Source: JBNKFV01 sp050290265
Lineage (GTDB): Bacteria > Pseudomonadota > Gammaproteobacteria > Pseudomonadales > Cellvibrionaceae
Assembly: GCA_050290265.1 (NCBI GenBank)
Contig: JBNKHI010000045.1
Location: 1 to 27,821, forward strand
Direction of reading: 5' to 3'
Length of the DNA: 27,821 bases
Shown: piece by piece, positions 1 to 9,021 of the stretch
Numbering within the stretch: the first letter of the stretch is position 1
How the letters are laid out: each line of letters begins with the position of its first letter
Program-made: the position numbers and the translations under genes
Notes under the pieces: model-generated
The model's input: only the letters and a program-made list of their open reading frames with translations
What the model was told of the DNA's origin: nothing
The model's database searches: none

Positions 1-1687
1 GTCGGGATACATAGGCCAGTTCACTGCGGATTTGTTGCACCAAAAAGTGATTGTCCAGTTGGAAATACGAATAGCGAGAGTGTACAAATGGTGGTAAGAA
101 TATGACGAGTTCACCGTGTAGCTTATAGACTTGCGAGGTCGTCAGTGTATCGAGTGCCCGCATGGGGCGGCCGCTAAGTCCCAATGCCTGGTTCTTACCT
201 ACTTCGCAGAAGGCTCTTGCGAGGGCAGAGGCCGAGGCGACCTTGATAGGCGCAAAGTCTTCCTGTGTCTGCGCATTGATACCTTGGGTTTGCAGAGCGG
301 TTTTGACCGCTGTATTTTCAGCGATTAACGCAACCAGTACCGATTGTGGCTCCAAGGAACCAGGGCTTTCGCGCCGATTTAATGGGTCAATATCGCTAGG
401 ATCCAGATGTCCATCCTGTAGCAGAGCTCCCAGAATGCTCAGGCTCTGGGCCCAAACTAAAGGTAGGTTTTCATTCGCAACACGGGTTTGCGAGTGTGGT
501 GCTGCGCGTTCCGCCTCAATCGCTTCTGGTGGTACATAGTACAGCTCTGGTAATAGCTTTTGGCCCTCCCGTTCGATAAACAACGGTTCGAGTGCCTTTT
601 TATATTTCTCTGCCTTCTCCGTATTACCGAGCATCAAATGGTCCAGCAAAAAATACGTGAAAAACAAGGGCCACTCGGATTCGATATTTTCAAATTCCTG
701 TAATTCACCGGCCTCGTAGTAAAGCCGATCGTGATCTTCCAGCACCGTTTGGTGTCCGTCACGTAAAAAGCGTTTGCATCCGTATTGCCCCTGTAACTTA
801 TCGACAATGTCCTGGCGTGTACGGTCAACCAAGGCTTTATTTTCAATAGCGTAGGCGGGGTAGCCAATAATGCTTAGTAAGGCGGCATCAATTTCTTTTG
901 ATGCTGATTCTCTTGGAAGCAGGGCTTCAAGGGTTTCTCTGGCGTTGGCAATATCATCCTCAACTACATGGATGACGGATGCCTGGCCACCGGCTTTACC
1001 AAACAGGTTAAAACCACGTAGCGCTTCTAATGCAGCTTTAACCATGCCAACGGAGCTGGCGTTGATCTCGGTGTTTCCAGCATTGGATTTTGCGCCGCGC
1101 TCCCACAAACCAAAGTCGGGTGTAAGGTAGGCTCGACTAATGTAATGCACCAGATTCTGAACGAAGTTCACTTCATCCAGGGTGAATACAATGCGCAAAT
1201 CTGACGCTGTCATTTGCGCCAGCATGAGCAGGAACAAGGATGTTGCGTCGAGTTGCAAATGGCCCCAGGCGTCATCGGCCACAACAACATCACCGGTATG
1301 AGTGTTGTATTTTGCGTGCAACGCGTCTGCGGGGTTGAGCGTGTGCTTAAAGCGTTCAACTTTGTTGGATTGCTTCATCATGCTGTTCAGCAAACCGCGC
1401 ATGAGCTTAACAACACTCTGTTCCAACAAATACGTGCGCTCAGGCATCTCATTGGTACGTCGATAGGCCAGTGCCAAGCCCCAGGGCGCCAAAATGCTAT
1501 ATACATTGTCGCGTACCCAGGCATCGGTATAGTTGCCGTGCACCGTGATGGCTGTGCTTGCGGGCAATAATCCTGTGATAGGGTGTTGGCGTGCAAGAAT
1601 AATTGATTGCACTTGTTGGTAGTGCTGCTCAAGATCGCTACTGGGTAGCGCCGGTTTTTGATCAATTTGGGCAGTGTGCCTGTCCAT
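1..1687 (-). CDS. Phosphorylase b kinase regulatory subunit alpha-like / GH15-fold protein (partial, C-terminus off the window)
   Basis: This is an open frame of 562 codons with no stop, running off the left edge. The ATG at 1687-1685 follows a strong AGGAGG ribosome site. The sequence shows DAWVRDN (residues 55-61), WGHLQLDATSL (141-151), GLWERG (193-198), EINASSVGM (207-215), then QGQYGCKRFLRDG, SEWPLFFTYF, LLPELYYVPP and DPLNRRES. From memory, these occur in the same order in the N-terminal (alpha,alpha)6-barrel half of animal phosphorylase kinase alpha/beta subunits, a fold related to GH15 glucoamylases. The Glu of GLWE corresponds to the GH15 general acid, so glucan binding or hydrolysis is possible. 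In animals the subunit regulates a kinase acting on glycogen phosphorylase. Here it is divergent from an operon containing glgP, so a role in glycogen turnover is likely by inference. No kinase catalytic subunit is visible. Family assignment is secure; function is not. Confidence 0.9.
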   Translation of the reverse strand, partial: MDRHTAQIDQKPALPSSDLEQHYQQVQSIILARQHPITGLLPASTAITVHGNYTDAWVRDNVYSILAPWGLALAYRRTNEMPERTYLLEQSVVKLMRGLLNSMMKQSNKVERFKHTLNPADALHAKYNTHTGDVVVADDAWGHLQLDATSLFLLMLAQMTASDLRIVFTLDEVNFVQNLVHYISRAYLTPDFGLWERGAKSNAGNTEINASSVGMVKAALEALRGFNLFGKAGGQASVIHVVEDDIANARETLEALLPRESASKEIDAALLSIIGYPAYAIENKALVDRTRQDIVDKLQGQYGCKRFLRDGHQTVLEDHDRLYYEAGELQEFENIESEWPLFFTYFLLDHLMLGNTEKAEKYKKALEPLFIEREGQKLLPELYYVPPEAIEAERAAPHSQTRVANENLPLVWAQSLSILGALLQDGHLDPSDIDPLNRRESPGSLEPQSVLVALIAENTAVKTALQTQGINAQTQEDFAPIKVASASALARAFCEVGKNQALGLSGRPMRALDTLTTSQVYKLHGELVIFLPPFVHSRYSYFQLDNHFLVQQIRSELAYVSR

Positions 1688-1756
1688 GAATACCTCCTCA
1701 CAAACGGGTAGTTAGGCCCTTGTGACCGTTGCAATATGTTTTGGCGTAAATTTCGT

Positions 1757-1769
1757 GCGCCAATGGCGC
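1757..1769. promoter_or_regulatory. Short perfect inverted repeat upstream of the phosphorylase-kinase-like gene
   Basis: GCGCC-AAT-GGCGC is a perfect 5-bp inverted repeat with a 3-nt spacer, about 70 bp upstream of the minus-strand start codon. It could be an operator half-site pair, but no regulator is assigned and chance is possible. Confidence 0.25.
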
Positions 1770-1785
1770 CGGTTTAGTGCGAGTT

Positions 1786-1815
1786 ATAGCTTGCAGAGTC
1801 ATAGTTTGCAGTGGA
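1786..1815. repeat. 15-bp direct repeat (two imperfect copies)
   Basis: The copies ATAGCTTGCAGAGTC (1786-1800) and ATAGTTTGCAGTGGA (1801-1815) are head to tail and share 11 of 15 positions. They lie about 100 bp upstream of the minus-strand start and could be a protein-binding tandem site. No known motif is recognised. Confidence 0.35.
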
Positions 1816-2384
1816 GAGGTGCTCCAGTTGGCACTCGCTCAATGCGCTTTTACAACTCTCTCAAAATTCTCTAAAAGTCCTTCACTGTTTTCCCTCAAAA
1901 CCACGCCCCTCCAGGTTTTTGACAAGGCTACACCAATATATGCGGCAGCATGACTATGCTCTAGCAATAATCAGTCCCTATCCGCTTAACCCTAACGCTT
2001 TGGGGAAAGTCTTTAGTGAGCGCCGTGTACGAGTATCTGGGTTGCTTAGTGGAGAACCATCGCTGCGAGCCTTGTCGAGTTAGTTTTGCCCTAAATTGAG
2101 TCAATTCTTGCCCAGTTTGTACTTGATTGGGCCGGGATAGTGCTTTTAGGTTAATTTAATTACAAAAATGCTGGCGATTATGACGCCAAATACTCCAATA
2201 TATGTAATCAGTGTTAAATTAAACCATTATGTACCCAACTGAGGCCATATAAATATAAAGCTAAAACTCAAACTAAAAAGCAGGCATGATGAGGTATCTT
2301 CAATCATTTTTGTTGCTTGTCAGCAAATATCGACTGCATGCGGCACGGGAATTGCCCTTGCCTGAGTAAGTGGCATGACTGGTA

Positions 2385-2412
2385 TTGTTATCTTAACTGG
2401 CCTGAATTTAAT
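2385..2412 (+). promoter_or_regulatory. Candidate sigma70 promoter of the malQ-glgA operon
   Basis: TTGTTA (2385-2390), a 16-bp spacer and TTTAAT (2407-2412) resemble the -35 and -10 boxes, with 4/6 and 5/6 matches. Transcription would begin near 2419, leaving a leader of about 28 nt before the malQ ATG. It was read by eye, and other weak candidates exist further upstream. Confidence 0.35.
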
Positions 2413-2446
2413 CGAAGTAGGGCTCTCGTGAGTCGGAAAAAGTTGC

Positions 2447-4576
2447 ATGGATAATATTGAAAAACTGCTTTACCTGAGGGGTATTGCTGCGGACTACCTG
2501 GATTATTCAGAGCAATATCAGGTTATTCCGCGGGATGTTCGAGAACGTGTACTAAAAGCCAGCGGTTATGATGTTTCGGACAGTGGTGCTATTGAAAATG
2601 CTATCTATCAGCTGGATGCCCGACCTTGGCAATCCTGGCTGAAAACCTGCTATATCCTGGCCGAATCAAATCCGGCCCAACCTGCTGATATTGATGTGAA
2701 GGGTGCTGTGTTTATGCATGTGCACCCAGACCAGCTCGGGCAAACCTTTTGCTGGTCAGTGCAAACCGAGCAGGGCGATTCACTAAGCGGAGATTATTGT
2801 CCTCAAGAGTTTCCGGAAGTCGGTGACTATGTGATTTCTGGGGTACGCTATAGTCGGCGAGCGCTGGTTTTACCACCGCTACCGCTGGGGTACCATGAGC
2901 TGCAATTACGTGATGGCGGTGGTCGTTCAGAGGCGGCGGAATTAATTGTCTGCCCTGACCGATGTTACAGCTCTTTAGGCGCCGCCGATAAAGCCTGGGG
3001 TGTCAGCTGTCAGCTCTATACGCTACGCTCGGACCACAATTGTGGCATCGGCGATTTTGCTGACCTGAAGGAATTGGTGCAGTTAAGCGTTGCTGCAGGC
3101 GCAGATTACATTGGGCTAAACCCTCTGCATGCCGCCTGTGCTGATAGTCCAGACGCCGCCAGTCCCTATAGTCCATCAGATCGCCGCTTTCTCAATGCCA
3201 TTTATATTGCGCTTGCCGATGTTGATGAATTTACGTCGCCAGTAGTCCAGCAGTGGTTTGCCGATAAATTGCAGATTACCGAGCTGGCTCGCCTCCGAAA
3301 ACTGGATTTTGTCGATTACGATGGGGTGAATCGATTTAAATACGCCTGCCTTGAATTAATGTTCGCTGAGTTTTTGCGTTATCACCTTGCCACTGATTCT
3401 GGCCGAGGACGCGCGTTTAGCCGGTTTGTTGAACAAGGCGCTGATGATCTGCAATCTTTTACCGCCTATGAATGTCAGCATAATCGTTATGCGCGGCAAT
3501 TTGGCTCAGATCCACGTTTTTACTGCTATCTTCAATGGTTAGCGGCAACGCAATTGGGCGTTTGCCATGAACTCGCTCTCGAGGCGGGTATGCGTATCGG
3601 TTTGCTCGGTGACCTGGCCGTGGGCGCTGTGGCTAAGGGTTGTGAGGTTACCAGTAACCCAGACCTTTATATTGCGACGATGACGATTGGCGCACCCCCA
3701 GACCCCCTTGCGCCCAACGGGCAGGATTGGGGTTTACCAGTGCTCGACCCCGTGGCACTGAAAATCAGTGGCTTTCGGCATTTTAGAACCTTGCTCAAGG
3801 CCAATATGAAGAATTACGGGGCGTTGCGGGTGGATCATGCTATGGCACTGCTACGTCTTTGGTGGTGTTTGCCGCAATGCGATCATGAGGCAGCTTCCGG
3901 GGCTTATGTTTATTACCCCATCGATGACCTGCTTGCACTGATTCGGCTGGAGAGCGTTCGTAATCAGTGCATGATTATTGGTGAAGATTTAGGTCTGGTA
4001 CCGGCGGATTTCAGTGAAGCTATTGAAGCCAGTGGTTTATACAGCAACAACTTGTTGTACTTTGAACAGGTGCACGACGCCTATTTCACGCCACCTGAGC
4101 AGCAACAGGTCAACGCACTGCTAATGGTGACTAATCACGACGTGCCAACATTATGCGACTGGTGGAATGGCACAGACTTACAGCGCCGCTTCGTGCTTGG
4201 CTTGAAAGATGTTGTTAATGATTTGGAAGGGCAGATTGAGCGGCGAAAAATCGAAAAGCAAAAATTATTAAACTGGCTTGTCGAAGCGGATTTGCTACCA
4301 GAAAGTTATTCCCCCACAGATATTCAAAAGCCTTTCGACTATGCTTTGTGTATCGCCATTCACAAAGCCAGCAGCCGGTCTGCGTCTGCATTGTTACTCC
4401 TGCAATTGGAAGATCTACAGTTAATGCAGGACCCCGTCAATATTCCAGGTACCTATCGTGAGTACCCAAACTGGCGACGCAAACAGCGCAATAATACTGC
4501 GGCAATTTTTGCCGTAGAAGAGGCCAAGCTTTTACTCAAATCTGTACGTGAGGAAAGATCCTGTGACAGCCAATAA
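2447..4576 (+). CDS. malQ: 4-alpha-glucanotransferase (amylomaltase), GH77
   Basis: The 709-aa product is close to the usual length of proteobacterial MalQ (about 690-720). It transfers alpha-1,4-glucan segments between maltodextrins in the cytoplasm, recycling short chains released from glycogen. The first 170 or so residues form the N-terminal extension typical of this subfamily; the GH77 barrel begins near WGVSCQLYTLRS (184-195). SPYSPSDRRFLN (239-250) is the sugar-binding loop. The catalytic set is complete: nucleophile D463 in RVDHA, acid/base E513 in GEDLG and stabiliser D565 in TNHDVPT. The 50-loop/lid region GAPPDPLAPNGQDWG (415-429) is also present. It is first of seven co-directional genes. 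The ribosome site before the ATG at 2447 is weak (GGAAAAAG). The 3' end overlaps glgB. Confidence 0.95.
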   Translation: MDNIEKLLYLRGIAADYLDYSEQYQVIPRDVRERVLKASGYDVSDSGAIENAIYQLDARPWQSWLKTCYILAESNPAQPADIDVKGAVFMHVHPDQLGQTFCWSVQTEQGDSLSGDYCPQEFPEVGDYVISGVRYSRRALVLPPLPLGYHELQLRDGGGRSEAAELIVCPDRCYSSLGAADKAWGVSCQLYTLRSDHNCGIGDFADLKELVQLSVAAGADYIGLNPLHAACADSPDAASPYSPSDRRFLNAIYIALADVDEFTSPVVQQWFADKLQITELARLRKLDFVDYDGVNRFKYACLELMFAEFLRYHLATDSGRGRAFSRFVEQGADDLQSFTAYECQHNRYARQFGSDPRFYCYLQWLAATQLGVCHELALEAGMRIGLLGDLAVGAVAKGCEVTSNPDLYIATMTIGAPPDPLAPNGQDWGLPVLDPVALKISGFRHFRTLLKANMKNYGALRVDHAMALLRLWWCLPQCDHEAASGAYVYYPIDDLLALIRLESVRNQCMIIGEDLGLVPADFSEAIEASGLYSNNLLYFEQVHDAYFTPPEQQQVNALLMVTNHDVPTLCDWWNGTDLQRRFVLGLKDVVNDLEGQIERRKIEKQKLLNWLVEADLLPESYSPTDIQKPFDYALCIAIHKASSRSASALLLLQLEDLQLMQDPVNIPGTYREYPNWRRKQRNNTAAIFAVEEAKLLLKSVREERSCDSQ

Positions 4577-6827
4577 AAATACGAAAACATTAAAGCCTAC
4601 AGTGAAAAAAGCGCCTGCGACAAAGCCTGCAACCTTAGCGAACATCGACATGGATGCGTTGGGCCGTGGGGATTTTGTTGATGTTTTTGCAATATTGGGT
4701 TTGCATCAAGGCCCTGCTGGAAAAGGGCTGGTATTACGCGCTTTTTTGCCAACAGCGACTGCGGTTGATGCTGTGGATAGGCGTGGGAAGGTAATTTGTA
4801 CACTGACCAAAGTTCACCCAGCCGGGTTGTTCGAAGCGTATATGCCTAGACGGAGCAAATGGTTTTCCTACCAATTAAAAATTAATGACACCCATGTCAT
4901 TGATGACCCTTACCGTTTTGCAAGTATGCTCAGTCAGGACGACTTATATTTGTTTAATGAAGGAACCCATGAACATACTTATCAATGGATGGGCGCCAAT
5001 TCTAGAACCGCCGAGGGTGTTACAGGTGTTGTCTTCACGGTTTGGGCGCCGTCTGCAAAACGTGTTTCGTTAGTCGGTGAGTTTAATCAATGGGATGGTC
5101 GCTGCCATGTCATGCGTAAACACCCCGCGTCCGGAGTTTGGGAAATTTTTATTCCAAGTCTGACCGAGTACACCCTCTACAAGTTTGAAATCGTTAACGA
5201 ACATGGGCAGTTGTTGCCGTTAAAGTCCGATCCTTATGCACAGTCCATGCAGCATCCGCCAGAGACTGCATCGCGTGTCGTACTGAATAAACAGTTTGAC
5301 TGGCAAGACAATGCCTGGCTGGAACGGCGGGCGTCTGCCAATGCGTATACACAGCCGATCTCGATTTACGAATTACATGCGGGGTCGTGGCGACGTAAAT
5401 GGGAAGAGAATAATCGCTATCTAAGTTATCACGAGCTGGCTGATGAGCTGATCCCCTATGTGCTGGACATGGGCTTTACTCACATTCAATTGATGCCGGT
5501 GAGTGAATACCCTTTTGACGGGTCCTGGGGTTATCAGCCCGTCGGTATGTTTGCGCCTTCCATTCGTTTTGGGACGCCGGATGAATTTAAGTATTTTGTG
5601 AATCGTTGTCATGATCACAATATTGGCGTGTTGCTGGATTGGGTGCCCGGGCACTTTCCAACCGATCCCCACGGCTTGGGGCATTTCGACGGCAGCTGCT
5701 TGTACGAACACGAAGACCCTCGCCAGGGATATCACCCGGACTGGAATACGTTGATATACAACTATGGTCGGCCTGAAGTTGTTAGCTTTTTGCTGAGTAA
5801 TGCGAATTATTGGTTCGAAGAATTTCATATAGATGGGTTGCGGGTAGATGCGGTTGCATCCATGCTCTATCTCGATTACAGCCGCAATGAAGGTGAATGG
5901 ATTCCTAATCAGTACGGGGGGCGAGAAAATCTCGAAGCGATTCAGTTTCTAAAAACGGTGAACGCACGTGTGCGTAAAAATCATCCTGGTGCGTTGATGA
6001 TTGCGGAAGAATCTACCGCATGGCCCGGTGTTTCCCGGCCCGTTGATGAAGGTGGTTTGGGGTTTAATTTCAAATGGAATATGGGTTGGATGAATGACAG
6101 CCTGCGCTATATGGAAAAAGATCCCGTGTATCGTTCCCATCATCACCATGAAATGACGTTTAGTATTATGTACGCTTGGGATGAACATTTTATTCTTTCT
6201 CTCAGTCATGACGAAGTGGTGCATGGCAAAGGTTCTATGCTCACGAAAATGCCGGGTGATGATTGGCAGAAGTTTGCTAATTTACGAGCGTATTATGGTT
6301 TCATGTGGGCTCACCCAGGTAAAAAACTTGTCTTTCAAGGTTGTGAATTTGCTCAGCGCAATGAGTGGAATCATGACCATAGTCTCGACTGGCACTTGCT
6401 TGAAACACCGGCACACAATGGCGTTAAATTATTAGTGCGCGACTTAAACAGTGCGTACAAAAACCTTCCAGCACTCAGCCAGTTAGATTGCTCTCACGAA
6501 GGCTTTGAGTGGTTGCAGCTGCATAATAATCAGCAATCTGTTTTTGCCTGGGCACGCAAAGCCAAAGGGGATGGTGACCAAACAGATAGCATGGTCATTG
6601 CCGTGTGTAATATGACACCGCAGCTACACAGTAACTATCTCCTGGGGGTTCCCAAGGCGGGTTGGTATCGAGAATATCTAAACACCGACGCGGTGGAATA
6701 TGGCGGCAGCGGGCAGGGTAATGCGGGCGGTGCAAGCGCAGTTAAGCAAGCCTACGATGGGCAAGAATATGCCTTGTCGATAACCGTTCCGCCATTGGCA
6801 ACCCTTATTTTTGAATATCAAGGCTAA
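4563..6827 (+). CDS. glgB: 1,4-alpha-glucan branching enzyme, GH13_9
   Basis: It introduces alpha-1,6 branches into growing glycogen. I chose the GTG at 4563 because GAGGA lies 7-8 nt upstream; an in-frame GTG at 4548 would add five residues. Either start overlaps malQ, whose stop is at 4574-4576, so translation is probably coupled. The 754-aa product begins with a Lys/Thr/Ala-rich tail of about 30 residues. Two CBM48-like modules follow (the second around VFTVWAPSAKRVSLVGEFN), then the GH13 barrel. Catalytic residues are D429 (GLRVDAV), E482 (AEEST) and D550 (LSHDEV). Their spacing of 53 and 68 residues matches E. coli GlgB D405/E458/D526. DWVPGHFPTD and WGYQPVGMFAP are also intact. Confidence 0.96.
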   Translation: MTANKNTKTLKPTVKKAPATKPATLANIDMDALGRGDFVDVFAILGLHQGPAGKGLVLRAFLPTATAVDAVDRRGKVICTLTKVHPAGLFEAYMPRRSKWFSYQLKINDTHVIDDPYRFASMLSQDDLYLFNEGTHEHTYQWMGANSRTAEGVTGVVFTVWAPSAKRVSLVGEFNQWDGRCHVMRKHPASGVWEIFIPSLTEYTLYKFEIVNEHGQLLPLKSDPYAQSMQHPPETASRVVLNKQFDWQDNAWLERRASANAYTQPISIYELHAGSWRRKWEENNRYLSYHELADELIPYVLDMGFTHIQLMPVSEYPFDGSWGYQPVGMFAPSIRFGTPDEFKYFVNRCHDHNIGVLLDWVPGHFPTDPHGLGHFDGSCLYEHEDPRQGYHPDWNTLIYNYGRPEVVSFLLSNANYWFEEFHIDGLRVDAVASMLYLDYSRNEGEWIPNQYGGRENLEAIQFLKTVNARVRKNHPGALMIAEESTAWPGVSRPVDEGGLGFNFKWNMGWMNDSLRYMEKDPVYRSHHHHEMTFSIMYAWDEHFILSLSHDEVVHGKGSMLTKMPGDDWQKFANLRAYYGFMWAHPGKKLVFQGCEFAQRNEWNHDHSLDWHLLETPAHNGVKLLVRDLNSAYKNLPALSQLDCSHEGFEWLQLHNNQQSVFAWARKAKGDGDQTDSMVIAVCNMTPQLHSNYLLGVPKAGWYREYLNTDAVEYGGSGQGNAGGASAVKQAYDGQEYALSITVPPLATLIFEYQG

Positions 6828-6856
6828 CGCGATAATTACCGGAGTGGAGTTGTAGT

Positions 6857-8968
6857 ATGGCGGGGCAATGTCTTGAAGTTATGCCGGGTTCCTGCAATGT
6901 ACTGGGCGCGAGTTATGACGGCGAAGGAACCAACTTTGCAATCTTTTCGGAGCACGCGACCTCCGTTACGCTTTGCCTATACGACGCCACAGGCAAAAAT
7001 GAGATAGGTCGTGTTGAGTTACCAGAAAAAACACATGATATCTGGCATGGTTACGTAGCGGGAATCAAACCTGGTACCGCCTATGGTTATCGTGTGCATG
7101 GCCCTTACGATCCTGCGGCAGGGCATCGCTTCAATGCGAATAAGCTTTTACTTGATCCCTATGCGCGTTGTCTGGTCGGCACGTTGGAATCCCATGAATC
7201 TCACTTTGCCTTTGACCGCCAATCACATTTGGCAGATTTAAATATCGACACCCATGACAATGCGGCGTTTATGCCAAAAGGTGTCGTTACTGAGCCCGAA
7301 GAAATTTGTTTTTTCCAAGGCAGAAGAATTACGCCCTGGCATAAAACGGTTATCTATGAAATGCACCCCAAGGGATTTACCTGTATGCATCCGGATATTC
7401 CAGAGCATCAGCGCGGGACATTTGCGGGTTTGGCTCACCCTAACGTTATCGAGTATTTAAAGGCGCTCGGGGTAACCACGGTGGAATTGCTTCCGGTTCA
7501 AGCTTTTGCCGACGAAGCATTTTTACAGAAAAAGGGTTTAACCAATTACTGGGGTTACAACACGCTCAATTTCTTCACGCCCCATACGGCTTATTTAGGT
7601 GACCAACCTCCATCGGCTTTCCGTGACATGGTGAATCGCTATCACGACGCTGGTCTCGAAGTGATTTTGGATGTGGTTTACAACCACAGCGCAGAAGGTG
7701 ATCATCTTGGGCCAACCTACAGCTTTCGTGGAATTGATAATGCTGCGTACTATCAACTTTCACCAGCGGATAAGCGTTTTTATATTAACGACACTGGCTG
7801 CGGGAATACCCTCAATATACATCACCCACGGGTCATGCAGCTCATTATGGACAGCTTGCGCTATTGGGCCGGAACCATGGGTGTGGACGGTTTTCGTTTC
7901 GATTTGGCGAGTATTTTAGGTCGCGATGAGCGCGGTTTTAATGCCTGTTCAACGTTCTTTCAAATTATTGCGCAAGATCCAGTTCTTTCAGGGTGCAAGT
8001 TGATAGCTGAACCCTGGGATCTGGGCCCCGGTGGGTATCAGTTGGGCCATTATCCTGCGGGATTCAGCGAGTGGAATGATCGTTATCGCGATACGGTGCG
8101 ACGCTTTTGGCGCGGAGACCAGGGGCAGTTACCGGAATTTGCAAGGCGTCTGCATGGATCCGGCGATATTTTTGAGCATAAGGGGCGGCGCCCTCACGCC
8201 AGTATTAACTACGTGACCAGTCACGATGGTTTTACTTTGCGCGATTTGGTGAGCTACAACCGGCGTCATAATGAGGCCAATCTGGAAGACAACAATGACG
8301 GCCATCGCGGTAATTTAAGTTGTAACCATGGTGTGGAGGGCGAAACAGTCGACGTCGAGATAAACCAGCTGCGCTGGCGTCAGCAGCGCAATTTTATTGC
8401 TACGCTTATGGTATCCCAAGGCGTGCCCATGCTGATGGCTGGCGATGAACTTGGGCGCAGCCAAAAAGGCAACAACAACGCGTATTGTCAGGATAACCCA
8501 ATCAATTGGTTGGACTGGTCGAACATTACTACCGAAGGGCACACCTTAAATCTGTTTACTCGTCAATTATTGCGTTTACGGCAATTGTTTCCTGTGTTGC
8601 AAGCCAGCGAATATCGGCACCAACCAGATAACCCGCAGGATGACAGTATTCAGTGGATCAATAGTGATGGCATGCCCATGCGAGAAGAGCACTGGCATGA
8701 AAGTGACGTGCAGGTTTTGGGCTATTTGTTGACGGAAAAGGGTGCCCATGCCGACGTGTTGCCACGTTTTATGTTGGTCCTGTTTAATGCATCAGATGCA
8801 GACCAGACGTTTGTATTGCCATCCGACAAAAGTGATCAGTGGCGCCCTATAGTCAACACTTCAGTAGAGGGTATTTTAAAAGATGACGCAACTGCCCCGG
8901 TAAGTAATACCGTTGTTTTAGTGGCCAAATCAATGCAAGTTCTTTTGGCTGGCCAAGAGCCAGAGTAA
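6857..8968 (+). CDS. glgX: Glycogen debranching enzyme (isoamylase-type GH13_11)
   Basis: The 703-aa product hydrolyses alpha-1,6 links, mainly of limit branches shortened by phosphorylase. A CBM48 module (about residues 10-110, with GTNFAIFSEHA) precedes the GH13 domain. The active-site residues are D349 (GFRFDLAS), E385 (AEPWD) and D457 (SHDGFT). DVVYNHSAEG supplies conserved region I, and NNNAYCQDNPINWLDW is typical of GlgX/TreX. It starts 29 nt after glgB with GGAGTGGAG upstream of the ATG. By position beside glgP it most likely works as GlgX; the sequence alone does not exclude a broader isoamylase specificity. A C-terminal beta domain follows from about residue 590. Confidence 0.94.
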   Translation: MAGQCLEVMPGSCNVLGASYDGEGTNFAIFSEHATSVTLCLYDATGKNEIGRVELPEKTHDIWHGYVAGIKPGTAYGYRVHGPYDPAAGHRFNANKLLLDPYARCLVGTLESHESHFAFDRQSHLADLNIDTHDNAAFMPKGVVTEPEEICFFQGRRITPWHKTVIYEMHPKGFTCMHPDIPEHQRGTFAGLAHPNVIEYLKALGVTTVELLPVQAFADEAFLQKKGLTNYWGYNTLNFFTPHTAYLGDQPPSAFRDMVNRYHDAGLEVILDVVYNHSAEGDHLGPTYSFRGIDNAAYYQLSPADKRFYINDTGCGNTLNIHHPRVMQLIMDSLRYWAGTMGVDGFRFDLASILGRDERGFNACSTFFQIIAQDPVLSGCKLIAEPWDLGPGGYQLGHYPAGFSEWNDRYRDTVRRFWRGDQGQLPEFARRLHGSGDIFEHKGRRPHASINYVTSHDGFTLRDLVSYNRRHNEANLEDNNDGHRGNLSCNHGVEGETVDVEINQLRWRQQRNFIATLMVSQGVPMLMAGDELGRSQKGNNNAYCQDNPINWLDWSNITTEGHTLNLFTRQLLRLRQLFPVLQASEYRHQPDNPQDDSIQWINSDGMPMREEHWHESDVQVLGYLLTEKGAHADVLPRFMLVLFNASDADQTFVLPSDKSDQWRPIVNTSVEGILKDDATAPVSNTVVLVAKSMQVLLAGQEPE

Positions 8969-9021
8969 ATGTACTTAGTGGCATTGTCTTAATAAAAAAT
9001 GGTGAAGTTTCAGGATGTTTT

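Larger units (their letters stand above)
1688..2446. other. Intergenic region between divergent phosphorylase-kinase-like gene and malQ operon
   Basis: This 759-bp stretch has no convincing gene. The frame at 1811-2083 has no ribosome site and a Ser/Leu/Arg-rich composition typical of chance frames. Near the minus-strand gene there are a short inverted repeat (1757-1769) and a 15-bp direct repeat (1786-1815). The middle (about 2140-2290) is AT-rich. A plausible sigma70 promoter for malQ lies at 2385-2412. The length suggests that both divergent promoters and their control sites lie here. Confidence 0.6.

Noticed and set aside
131..1734. Several frames of 77-125 codons overlapping the left end
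   Set aside because: They are shadows of the long minus-strand phosphorylase-kinase-like gene, whose own frame is open without interruption from 1687 to the window edge.
1811..2083. 90-codon plus-strand frame in the phosphorylase-kinase/malQ gap
   Set aside because: It has no ribosome site, a Ser/Leu/Arg-rich composition and no recognisable motif; most likely a chance frame.
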